Source: Candidatus Kaiserbacteria bacterium RIFCSPLOWO2_01_FULL_55_19
GTDB lineage: Bacteria; Patescibacteriota; Minisyncoccia; Phycocordibacterales; Phycocordibacteraceae
Direction of reading: 5' to 3'
DNA length: 14,847 nt
Assembly (NCBI GenBank): GCA_001781715.1
Contig: MFMD01000015.1
Span: 1,359-16,205, forward strand
A model generated the notes under the pieces. It ran no database searches and was not told the origin of the DNA. It worked only from the letters and a program-made list of their open reading frames with translations. Positions within the stretch are counted from its first letter, which is position 1; each line of letters starts with the position of its first letter. Shown here piece after piece: positions 6,528-12,065 of this stretch. The position numbers and the translations under genes are program-made.

Positions 6528-6556
6528 TTTCTACCCCGTCCTCCCCACCCTGTCAA
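6528..6556 (-). promoter_or_regulatory. Consensus promoter of the three-gene cassette
   Basis: A perfect -35 TTGACA (6551-6556), a 17-base G-rich spacer, and a -10 TAGAAA (6528-6533, 4 of 6). A start about 7 nt downstream gives a leader of roughly 35-40 nt before the ATG at 6483. It lies directly behind the rpsI terminator, so the cassette has its own transcription start. Confidence 0.7.
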
Positions 6557-6565
6557 ATGGAAACA

Positions 6566-6589
6566 AAAGCCACCCTTTCGGGCAGCTTT
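6566..6589 (-). terminator. Intrinsic terminator after rpsI
   Basis: Minus-strand hairpin with a 10-bp stem (AAAGCTGCCC pairing with GGGTGGCTTT, two G-U pairs) closed by a GAAA tetraloop. It is followed by TGTTT, so the T-run continues from the stem end. It begins 6 nt after the rpsI stop and marks the end of the ribosomal-protein unit. Confidence 0.75.
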
Positions 6590-6595
6590 GTCATC

Positions 6596-6994
6596 TTAAC
6601 GTTTACTCCACTGCTTGGCTTTGCGAGCTTTGACGAGGCCCGGCTTCTTGCGCTCCTTGGCGCGCGGGTCGCGCTTGAGGAACTTCGCCGTCTTAAGCAC
6701 AGCGCGCGTCTTCGGCTCTGCCTTAATTAGGGCGCGGCTGATAGCGTGGCGGACAGCGTCTGCCTGTGCCGCGATACCGCCGCCTGAGACATGGGCCGAG
6801 ACGGCATAGTTCTCGGCGCTCTCTGCCTTGGCGAACGCCTCTTCGGCGATGTGCGCGCGCAGGTCTGTCTTGAAATAGTCCTTCGGGCTCTTGCCGTTGA
6901 CCATGAGGGTTGACTTGTCGGCTTTCGCCATCCGCACGCTTGCGATGGCGGTCTTACGGCGTCCGACGGCAGTGATGAAATGTTTAAGTGCCAT
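6596..6994 (-). CDS. rpsI: 30S ribosomal protein S9 (uS9)
   Basis: Small-subunit head protein whose C-terminal tail reaches toward the P-site tRNA. The product is 132 residues, normal for the family (E. coli 130). It shows AVGRRKTAIASVRM near the N-terminus (residues 9-22), NGKSPKDYF (33-41), SGGGIAAQADAVRHAISRAL (70-89), KRDPRAKERKKPG (107-119) and the invariant terminal Ser-Lys-Arg. There is no cysteine. It starts three bases after the rplM stop, the usual L13-S9 pair, and is the last gene before a strong hairpin terminator. No SD; the start context is an AT-rich stretch (TAATATAT). Confidence 0.98.
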   Translation of the reverse strand: MALKHFITAVGRRKTAIASVRMAKADKSTLMVNGKSPKDYFKTDLRAHIAEEAFAKAESAENYAVSAHVSGGGIAAQADAVRHAISRALIKAEPKTRAVLKTAKFLKRDPRAKERKKPGLVKARKAKQWSKR

Positions 6995-6997
6995 ATA

Positions 6998-7369
6998 TTA
7001 TTCAGTAACGATGAGATTCTTCATCCGCGGGGTGCGGAGTTTGTTGCGCGGAATCATCCCGTCAATGGTCTTCTTCAGCACCTCGGCGATACCCTTCTTC
7101 GCAATCATCTCCTTCATAGACATAGAATAGAGACCGCCCGGGTAGCCGGTGTAGCGGGTGTAGACCTTGCCCTCTACGCGGCGCGCCGGCAGGTGCATCT
7201 TGCCCGCATTCTCTACCGTGACCTTGATAGGGAGCGCCTGATTCTTGGCGAAGTGGACACTTTTCTTCCCGAGAAGGGCGCTCGCGGCCTCGCTCGCCAC
7301 GCGTCCAAGCGTGCGGTCAGTCGCGTCTATCGTGTAGGTACTCGGGGCTGGCTTCGTGTTGCTGGTCAT
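6998..7369 (-). CDS. rplM: 50S ribosomal protein L13 (uL13)
   Basis: Early-assembly large-subunit protein. I chose the ATG at 7369 (123 residues, MTSNTKP...). An upstream ATG at 7408 would overlap the end of rplQ and add a non-family extension. Motifs: YTIDATDRTLGRVASEAA (~residues 12-29), the GKKS loop, RVEGKVYTRYTGYPGG (~65-80, corresponding to the E. coli KVYYHHTGHIGG region), and the C-terminal KTIDGMIPRN...RMKNL. It ends about 20 residues sooner than E. coli L13 (142 aa). A shortened tail like this is common in CPR as far as I recall. It lies 16 nt after rplQ and 3 nt before rpsI. No SD. Confidence 0.96.
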   Translation of the reverse strand: MTSNTKPAPSTYTIDATDRTLGRVASEAASALLGKKSVHFAKNQALPIKVTVENAGKMHLPARRVEGKVYTRYTGYPGGLYSMSMKEMIAKKGIAEVLKKTIDGMIPRNKLRTPRMKNLIVTE

Positions 7370-7385
7370 AGATGAGATATGAATA

Positions 7386-7739
7386 TTACACAAACGCGAT
7401 ATACGCAAGTTTTGCTCCGTTGCTCTTACCGCGCATAGAGCGCTTCACCACGCGGGTGTAGCCACCCTTCCTGTCCGCATAGCGCGGCCCGATAGTCTCA
7501 AAGAGCTTCTTCACCGCCGCTTTGTCGTGGATGCGGACTTGCGCGACGCGCCGGCTGGCGAGCGTATTTTTCTTCGCATAGCTCACGAGACGCTCCACAA
7601 AGGGGCGCAGCGCTCTGGCCTTCGCTTCGGTGGTCGCGATGCGCTCCTCAAGCACGAGGGAGCGCGCGAGTGAGCGCAAAAGCGCCGAGCGCTGATTGGT
7701 CTCGCGGTGGAAGGTCTTCCCTTTTTTAGTAAATGCCAT
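7386..7739 (-). CDS. rplQ: 50S ribosomal protein L17 (bL17)
   Basis: Large-subunit protein near the tunnel exit. The product is 117 residues (E. coli 127). Recognisable parts: a basic start, then HRETNQRSALLRSLARSLVL (~residues 12-31), the family's most conserved stretch, followed by RIATTEAKARALRPFVERLV, KKLFETIGPRYADRKGGYTR and a basic end. There is no cysteine. The ATG at 7739 is preceded at once by a 96-bp repeat element shared with the front of rpsK, including the common AAACTGAT leader and no SD. The gene follows rpoA, the conserved bacterial order. Confidence 0.97.
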   Translation of the reverse strand: MAFTKKGKTFHRETNQRSALLRSLARSLVLEERIATTEAKARALRPFVERLVSYAKKNTLASRRVAQVRIHDKAAVKKLFETIGPRYADRKGGYTRVVKRSMRGKSNGAKLAYIAFV

Positions 7740-7838
7740 ATCAGTTTAAAATCTCAAGTTTCAAGCACGAAATTCCAAGTTCTTTAATTTGGATATTGGG
7801 GCTTATTTGAGATTTGATGCTTGTTATTTGCATATTTA
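7740..7838 (-). repeat. Intergenic inverted-repeat element, copy A (rpoA/rplQ)
   Basis: Fills the gap from the TAA of rpoA to the ATG of rplQ. It aligns without gaps to copy B at 9886-9984; including both boundary codons, my hand count is 83 of 102 identical positions. The AT-rich element has internal complementary segments. On the minus strand, AAATCTCAA near the start pairs fully with TTGAGATTT near the end, and CAAGCA can pair with TGCTTG. The ends (TAAATATGCAAAT and TTTTAAACTGAT) are identical between copies while the middle varies. Its effect is unknown; it could be a mobile repeat or a leader structure. Confidence 0.85.
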
Positions 7839-8768
7839 ATCCGATTTCAAGGTGAGGCCGTAGCCGGCGAGCGCCTCGGAGATTTCTTCAATCGCCTTGT
7901 CGCCGATGCCATCAAGCTCCTTGAGCGTGCTCGCTGTCTTCCTCGCGAGCCCCGCGGCACTCTTGATACTCGCCTCTTCAAGGGCGGCCGTGACGCGCGG
8001 AGGGAGATTAAGTTCGGCAATCTTCACCTTCGCGGCGTCGCTTGAACCCTCTGATTTACTGGAGGTCTCTGCCGGCTCGCGTTCCTGGAAGCCGATAACC
8101 GCCTTCAGCTGGTGAATCATCGTCTCAATGGACTGCTCCAGCGCTTGGCGCGGGGCGATAGTGCCATTGGTCTCTATAAGGATGCGGAGGCGGTTGAAGT
8201 CGGTCCGGTCGCCAACGCGCATATTGTCTACTTCGTAGTTCACGCGGCGAATAGGAGTGAAGGTGGCGTCCAGAGCGATGGTACCGATGTCTACCTTATC
8301 CTTAGTGAGCACCTCGCGCGCGACATAGCCGAGCCCGCGCTCAATGGTCGCTTCAAGCTCGATCGAGGCCTTGCCCGAGAGGTCAGCAATGTGTTGGTCG
8401 GGATTCTTTATCTCCACCTGCGAGGGCAGGTGGAAGTCCTTTGCCGTGATTTCCTTGGTACCCTTCGCGGTGAGCGAGATAGTCTGGGGCTCGTCGCCGT
8501 GGAGGACGAAGTGAACGCGTTTGAGGTTAAGGAGGAGCTCCATAACGGTCTCGCGCATACCCTCAAGGGTGGCGAATTCGTGCGGAACGCCCTCAATCTT
8601 GACCTGGGTGACCGCCGCGCCAGGGAGCGAGGAGAGGATAATGCGGCGGAGCGAGTTGCCGAGTGTGTGACCGTAGCCCGGATAGAGCGAATCTATCTCG
8701 TAGACGCCCTGCAGTCCTTCTTCAGAAACAATACGCGGCTTACTCGGAAGTGTGATGTGGTATTCCAT
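7836..8768 (-). CDS. rpoA: DNA-directed RNA polymerase subunit alpha
   Basis: Scaffold for beta and beta-prime assembly and contact point for upstream promoter DNA. The product is 310 residues with both domains. The N-terminal domain (~1-230) carries the dimer and assembly motif PGYGHTLGNSLRRIILSSLPG (~30-50), the LNLK and EIKNPDQHIA stretches, ATIERGLGYV and FTPIRRVNYEVDNMRVG. A linker rich in Ser/Glu (ETSSKSEGSSD) leads to the C-terminal helix-hairpin-helix domain (~252-305, LNLPPRVTAALEEASI ... LDGIGDKAIEEISEAL). Aligned by eye to E. coli, the DNA-contact residues Arg265, Gly296, Lys298 and Glu302 are kept, but Asn268, Cys269 and Ser299 are Ala. It lies between rpsD and rplQ as in most bacteria. 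No SD before the start. Confidence 0.98.
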   Translation of the reverse strand: MEYHITLPSKPRIVSEEGLQGVYEIDSLYPGYGHTLGNSLRRIILSSLPGAAVTQVKIEGVPHEFATLEGMRETVMELLLNLKRVHFVLHGDEPQTISLTAKGTKEITAKDFHLPSQVEIKNPDQHIADLSGKASIELEATIERGLGYVAREVLTKDKVDIGTIALDATFTPIRRVNYEVDNMRVGDRTDFNRLRILIETNGTIAPRQALEQSIETMIHQLKAVIGFQEREPAETSSKSEGSSDAAKVKIAELNLPPRVTAALEEASIKSAAGLARKTASTLKELDGIGDKAIEEISEALAGYGLTLKSD

Positions 8769-8787
8769 AACGCAATCGTAATTACCA

Positions 8788-8815
8788 ATTAATGCTAAAT
8801 AATATGACTTGTAAA
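8788..8815 (-). promoter_or_regulatory. Weak possible promoter before rpoA
   Basis: The 61-nt AT-rich gap between rpsD and rpoA contains TTTACA (8810-8815) and ATTAAT (8788-8793) at 16-base spacing, 5 of 6 and 4 of 6 consensus matches. AT-rich sequence gives such matches easily, so this is tentative; no hairpin was seen in the gap. Confidence 0.25.
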
Positions 8816-8829
8816 ACTACTATACTCTA

Positions 8830-9441
8830 TTATCTCGTGTAGAACGAGAGCACCGCGACGAGATCACCCGCCACATCTGCTGATGAGGCGGTCGGCGAAG
8901 CTGTGACCGAGCCCTTCATTGTCTTCGGGTCCCACGAGAGCCACGACGGGAGCGGGCGCTCTGCAAATTTCTCTGCGAAGCCGACCAGCATGCCGTGCGC
9001 CTTGGAGCCCTCGCGAATGGCGAGCGTGTCGCCCGCCGCGAGCATGTGGGAGGGGACGCGGACCTTCTTCTCACCGACCATCACATGGCCATGCGCCACC
9101 ATCTGGCGGGCGGCGCGGCGCGTGGAGGTGAGGCCGAGGCGCCAGACGACATTATCAAGGCGCAGTTCAAGCATCTCGTGCAGGCGCTCCGTCGGCTTCA
9201 TATTATGGGCCGCGAGCGCCTTGTGCACATAGTTGCTGAACTGGCGCTCGGGGAGACCGTAGGTGATGCGCACCTTCTGCTTCTCCAACATCTGCTTGCC
9301 GTACTCGCTAGTCCGACCGCGGCTGCGCTTCTTGTTCTTGGCGGAGCGTTCGGCAGAGATGGCGAACTTCTGCGTCTGCGCTTTCTCAAACACGCTCGCA
9401 CCGAGTCGCTTGGCTATTTTGTATCGTGGTCCAGTCTTCAT
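8830..9441 (-). CDS. rpsD: 30S ribosomal protein S4 (uS4), zinc-free type
   Basis: Primary 16S rRNA-binding assembly protein. The product is 203 residues, the normal length. After the N-terminal GPRYKIAKRLG comes the basic region KNKKRSRGRTSEYGKQMLEKQKVR, then YGLPERQFSNYV. The S4 RNA-binding domain (~residues 92-155) follows, with ERLHEMLELRLDNVVWRLG, RRAARQMVAHGHVMV and KVRVPSHML. The C-terminal part has LPSWLSWDPKTMKG, typical of the family. There is no cysteine at all, so the N-terminal zinc site of classical C-plus S4 is absent. It starts 9 nt after rpsK, with no SD. In E. coli S4 represses its own operon; nothing in this sequence tests whether that holds here. Confidence 0.97.
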   Translation of the reverse strand: MKTGPRYKIAKRLGASVFEKAQTQKFAISAERSAKNKKRSRGRTSEYGKQMLEKQKVRITYGLPERQFSNYVHKALAAHNMKPTERLHEMLELRLDNVVWRLGLTSTRRAARQMVAHGHVMVGEKKVRVPSHMLAAGDTLAIREGSKAHGMLVGFAEKFAERPLPSWLSWDPKTMKGSVTASPTASSADVAGDLVAVLSFYTR

Positions 9442-9450
9442 ATAGAGGAA

Positions 9451-9885
9451 TTAGATGCGGCGCGGCTTCGGCGGGCGCGGACCGTTGTGCGGAATCGGGG
9501 TCATATCCTTGATGGACTTAATCTGCACACCCTTGCCCGAGAAGGCGCGGAGTACCGACTCGCGGCCGGCGCCGACTCCACGGATGATGACACTCGCCTC
9601 CTTAAGGCCGATCATCATACCCTTCTCGCCGAGGAATTCACCGACCTTGGCGGCGGCGTACGGGGTGGACTTGCGCGCGCCGGCGAAGCCAAGCGCGCCC
9701 GCGCTTGAAGAGACGATGGCGTTGCCCTTTTCGTCGGTGAGGATCGCCTTGGTGTTGTTGAAGGTGGCCTCAATATGGAGGACACCCTTCTCCAAGTGGC
9801 GCTTGGTCACTTTGTTCATTGCGCGTTCCTTACGGCCCGCGTCCATCCCCTTCCCGCTCTTCTTGATGATGCGTTTCTTACCCAT
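9451..9885 (-). CDS. rpsK: 30S ribosomal protein S11 (uS11)
   Basis: Platform protein of the 30S subunit near the mRNA exit and the E site. From the ATG at 9885 it is 144 residues, longer than E. coli S11 (129) because of a basic N-terminal extension (MGKKRIIKKSGKGMDAGRKE). Core motifs: GVLHIEATFNNTKAILTDEKGN (~34-55), SSAGALGFAGARKSTPYAAA (~60-79) and RGVGAGRESVLRAF (~101-114). The terminal IPHNGPRPPKPRRI aligns with the usual HNGCRPPKRRRV, with Pro replacing Cys. The start is flush with repeat copy B, which gives it the same leader as rplQ. An internal ATG would remove the extension, so the true start could be shorter. No SD. Confidence 0.97.
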   Translation of the reverse strand: MGKKRIIKKSGKGMDAGRKERAMNKVTKRHLEKGVLHIEATFNNTKAILTDEKGNAIVSSSAGALGFAGARKSTPYAAAKVGEFLGEKGMMIGLKEASVIIRGVGAGRESVLRAFSGKGVQIKSIKDMTPIPHNGPRPPKPRRI

Positions 9886-9984
9886 ATCAGTTTAAAATTC
9901 CAAATCTCAAGCACAAAGCTCCAAACTTTTGAATTTGAGTATTGGGGTTTATTTCGAATTTGGTGCTTGTAATTTGCATATTTA
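9886..9984 (-). repeat. Intergenic inverted-repeat element, copy B (rpsM/rpsK)
   Basis: Fills the gap from the TAA of rpsM to the ATG of rpsK and has exactly the same length as copy A. Minus-strand arms AAATTCGAA and TTGGAATTT pair at 8 of 9 positions. Relative to copy A, two pairs have switched (C-G to T-A and T-A to C-G) with both partners changed. CAAGCAC near the start can also pair with GTGCTTG further on. The conserved ends include the upstream stop codon and the sequence up to the downstream start codon. Confidence 0.85.
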
Positions 9985-10362
9985 GGTTTTCTCTAAAGTG
10001 CGGCGACCAGAGGTCATCGTCTTGCGGACATTGCCGCGGCGCGTACGCGAGTTGGTCTTCGTGCGCTGTCCACGCACCGGCATCCCGCGCGCGTGGCGGT
10101 CGCCACGAATAGCGTGGATATCCTTCAGGCGTTTGATATTCTGACCAATCTCGCGGCGCAACTCGCCTTCAATGGTGAATCCTTCGGCGAGCGAACGAAT
10201 CTTCTGCTCTTCATCTGCGGTAATCTCGCTTCCCTTCTTGCTGGCGGGAACACCGACCTGTGCGAGGATTTGGCGGGCACGCGTTGGCCCGATGCCGAAA
10301 ATGAGTGGTAGTGAATACGCGAGTTGCTTATTATCAGGAATGGTGACGCCGGCGATACGCAT
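9982..10362 (-). CDS. rpsM: 30S ribosomal protein S13 (uS13)
   Basis: Head protein of the 30S subunit that contacts P-site tRNA and forms intersubunit bridges with the 50S. The product is 126 residues, near the E. coli length (118). It begins MRIAGVTIPDNKQLAYSL. The helix-two-turn-helix region (LPLIFGIGPTRARQILAQVG, ~residues 18-37) is followed by the middle helix (ELRREIGQNIKRLKDI) and the hallmark basic tail GDRHARGMPVRGQRTKTNSR (~85-104). There is no cysteine. It starts 11 nt after the rpmJ stop. Its TAA is the first codon of repeat copy B. No SD is visible before the ATG. Confidence 0.98.
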   Translation of the reverse strand: MRIAGVTIPDNKQLAYSLPLIFGIGPTRARQILAQVGVPASKKGSEITADEEQKIRSLAEGFTIEGELRREIGQNIKRLKDIHAIRGDRHARGMPVRGQRTKTNSRTRRGNVRKTMTSGRRTLEKT

Positions 10363-10373
10363 AGGTATGGAAA

Positions 10374-10490
10374 TTAACCCTGGCGCGCCTTACGGCGCGG
10401 ATTCTTCTTGTTGATACGGTACAAGCGCCCGCCGCGACGGACGAGTTGATCACCTGGCTGTTGGACTTTGATAGAAGCACGGACTTTCAT
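10374..10490 (-). CDS. rpmJ: 50S ribosomal protein L36 (bL36), zinc-free type
   Basis: Smallest large-subunit protein, bound near helices 89-91 and 97 of 23S rRNA. The 38-residue reading frame begins MKVRASIKVQQPGDQLVRRG and ends with the usual KNPRRKARQG. Position between infA and rpsM matches the standard gene order. Classical L36 holds zinc with a CxxC plus Cys/His set (KKICDKCK...C...H). Here the Cys positions are replaced by Gln/Gly/Asp and Ile/Asn and the His by Arg, so this is a C-minus form. It was too short for routine gene calling but is unambiguous. No SD. Confidence 0.95.
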   Translation of the reverse strand: MKVRASIKVQQPGDQLVRRGGRLYRINKKNPRRKARQG

Positions 10491-10508
10491 GTGGAAATCT
10501 TTTACGTA

Positions 10509-10748
10509 TTAGGTTAATCGGCGAACGATTCTTGCACGGCCCCCGTACGGGTCAAGCACCATCTCCACCTGATCGCCCATCAGGACGCGGATACGGTGCA
10601 AACGCATTTTCCCTGCTAGATAGGCGAGCACGAGTGCTCCCTCTCCACCCTCTTCGGCGGCGGGCTGGCGAACACGAAAAAGCGAGTTCGGCAATACTTC
10701 CTCCACGGTTCCGGTCACCGTCGATTTTGTCTCTTCACCCTCGCTCAT
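10509..10748 (-). CDS. infA: Translation initiation factor IF-1
   Basis: Binds the 30S A site during initiation and assists IF-2 and IF-3. The product is 79 residues (E. coli 72), forming a single OB-fold S1-type domain. It shows GTVEEVLPNSLFRVR (~residues 13-27), LAGKMRLHRIRVLMGDQVEM (~44-63, the conserved GKMR-IRIL-GD-V core) and LDPYGGRARIVRRL at the end. A slightly longer acidic loop (AAEEGGEGA, ~30-38) replaces the short ENG turn of most bacteria. It is the first gene behind a good promoter and heads the unit with rpmJ and rpsM. The start at 10748 has no clear SD. Confidence 0.96.
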   Translation of the reverse strand: MSEGEETKSTVTGTVEEVLPNSLFRVRQPAAEEGGEGALVLAYLAGKMRLHRIRVLMGDQVEMVLDPYGGRARIVRRLT

Positions 10749-10781
10749 TATGCTTCGTCATTACCCATGCAGTACCTCATC

Positions 10782-10810
10782 AATCTAGCAGGTGTCTCTG
10801 GAATCGTCAA
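10782..10810 (-). promoter_or_regulatory. Promoter of the infA-alpha operon unit
   Basis: TTGACG (10805-10810) and TAGATT (10782-10787) are separated by 17 bases (5 of 6 and 4 of 6 matches). TGC directly before the -10 forms an extended -10. It starts only 7 bases after the stop of the upstream gene. The predicted leader before infA is about 25-30 nt. No terminator hairpin was seen upstream, so read-through from the previous unit is possible. Confidence 0.65.
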
Positions 10811-10817
10811 ATGATGC

Positions 10818-12029
10818 CTACGGATTTGCCACGGAAACATTGATTGAGGAGGGGTCCTGCGGGAAGGTCTTGCGCCAAAACGGGCGGAGCGTGATAACCG
10901 CACGCTTAACCTCCGGATAGTTGGTCAGCGCGACCTCGGCCGCCGAGCGTGTCTTCCCGCTCACCGCGGCGGCGATACGGGTGGAGTCAATGGTGTAGAT
11001 AAGCGACGCCGTGCCCGAGAGGGTGAAGGCGAAGGAGCTTACGCTCGCATCCGGCAGACGCGGCGCGGAGAGGGAGAGGCTGCTCGCCGATGCGAGTGTC
11101 AGTGGCTCCCCTTGGTAATCAAGCCCGGTGATTGATTCGGCCACCGCTTTTGCCAACGAGGCATTCGGGAAGATTACCGCGATAATTGTCCCCTGCTCCT
11201 TCACATCAACCTGACCAGTTGTTCCGGAAGATGTGGGGGTGAGCTTCTCAAAGAAGGTGCTGGAGGCGCCTTCAACGAGGATGTAGCCCTCGGGAACTTG
11301 CTCCTCAATTGCGGCGAGCAGGTCTGGGGTGAGCGCCTTGATGAGCGCGCTCTCGGTCTGGCTCTCAACGGCGGAATCTAGAACGGGTACGGTTCCCGAG
11401 GCGCCTCCGGTCATCGGGACTTCTGAACGCGCATACACGAGGTTCTCTTGTGGTGTCCCGGCGAAGCCGGGGATGGTGAAGGAGGTCGGGGCGATGTTAT
11501 AAGTACTTCCCGGCTGGTCGGCATAGACCTTCGCCGTGATGCTCCCCGGGTTTGCCGCACTTCCACCCGGTATCGTTATTGCCGTGTGGATACGGAAGAT
11601 GAGCCCCGCCGTTGTTGCGAAGCGCGTATTGGTAATGAGGCGCTGGGATTTGGTCTGTTTGTTGTAGATGATGATATTTCCGCTCGCGGAGGAGTTTACG
11701 GTCTTGCTACCGCTACTCTTGACGCTCTGGGTCGCGACCTTCTGTGCGGTGATGATTTCATACGGCAGAGCGCCACTGCTCTGATTGGCGGTGAAGGAGC
11801 TCTGGACTGCCGCCGAGACGGTGTTCGGTGTTACTTCAACCTTGGCGCTGGAGAAATAGAAGAGCGCCCCGACAGAGAGCGCGATAACGAGGAAAACGGC
11901 GATGAGGGTGGCGTAGGGGAATGTCGGAGGGCGTTCGTTGAGACGGAGCGGTCCAGAGCCGATGGGCTGACTAAGCGGGTCTACTTCTTTGCGGCGGGAC
12001 GGCGGGGTGATGTCATTAAGAGTACGCAT
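10818..12029 (-). CDS. Membrane-anchored baseplate-J-like protein
   Basis: Single-pass membrane protein of a type very common in CPR genomes and often labelled 'baseplate J-like'; that family link is from memory. From the ATG at 12029 it has 403 residues. A polar cytoplasmic head (~1-35, Pro-rich) is followed by one membrane helix (~39-60, ATLIAVFLVIALSVGALFYF). A long Ser/Thr/Ala-rich exterior region of predicted beta structure follows. Typical marks: GNIIIYNKQ, RFATTAGLIFRIHTAITIPGG, KVYADQPGSTYNIAPTSFTIPGFAGTP, then a C-terminal domain ending SSINVSVANP. The TTG at 12062 would add 11 residues without an SD. It lies 36 nt after the PilM/FtsA-like gene, suggesting that the ATPase acts at this anchor. 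The function is not established: envelope or pilus-like assembly is plausible. Confidence 0.8.
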   Translation of the reverse strand: MRTLNDITPPSRRKEVDPLSQPIGSGPLRLNERPPTFPYATLIAVFLVIALSVGALFYFSSAKVEVTPNTVSAAVQSSFTANQSSGALPYEIITAQKVATQSVKSSGSKTVNSSASGNIIIYNKQTKSQRLITNTRFATTAGLIFRIHTAITIPGGSAANPGSITAKVYADQPGSTYNIAPTSFTIPGFAGTPQENLVYARSEVPMTGGASGTVPVLDSAVESQTESALIKALTPDLLAAIEEQVPEGYILVEGASSTFFEKLTPTSSGTTGQVDVKEQGTIIAVIFPNASLAKAVAESITGLDYQGEPLTLASASSLSLSAPRLPDASVSSFAFTLSGTASLIYTIDSTRIAAAVSGKTRSAAEVALTNYPEVKRAVITLRPFWRKTFPQDPSSINVSVANP

Positions 12030-12065
12030 ATGTCTCGGAGTATACCATCCTCCCCTTGCCAACCC

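Noticed and set aside
7370..7408. Upstream ATG (7408) for rplM
   Set aside because: It overlaps the rplQ end, and the 13 extra residues are unlike L13; the family N-terminus fits the ATG at 7369.
8769..8829. Third copy of the intergenic repeat between rpsD and rpoA
   Set aside because: AT-rich but only 61 nt, and it shares none of the conserved end blocks or arms of copies A and B.
12030..12062. TTG start at 12062 for the baseplate-J-like protein
   Set aside because: Non-ATG, no SD, and the ATG at 12029 gives an ordinary cytoplasmic tail before the membrane helix.
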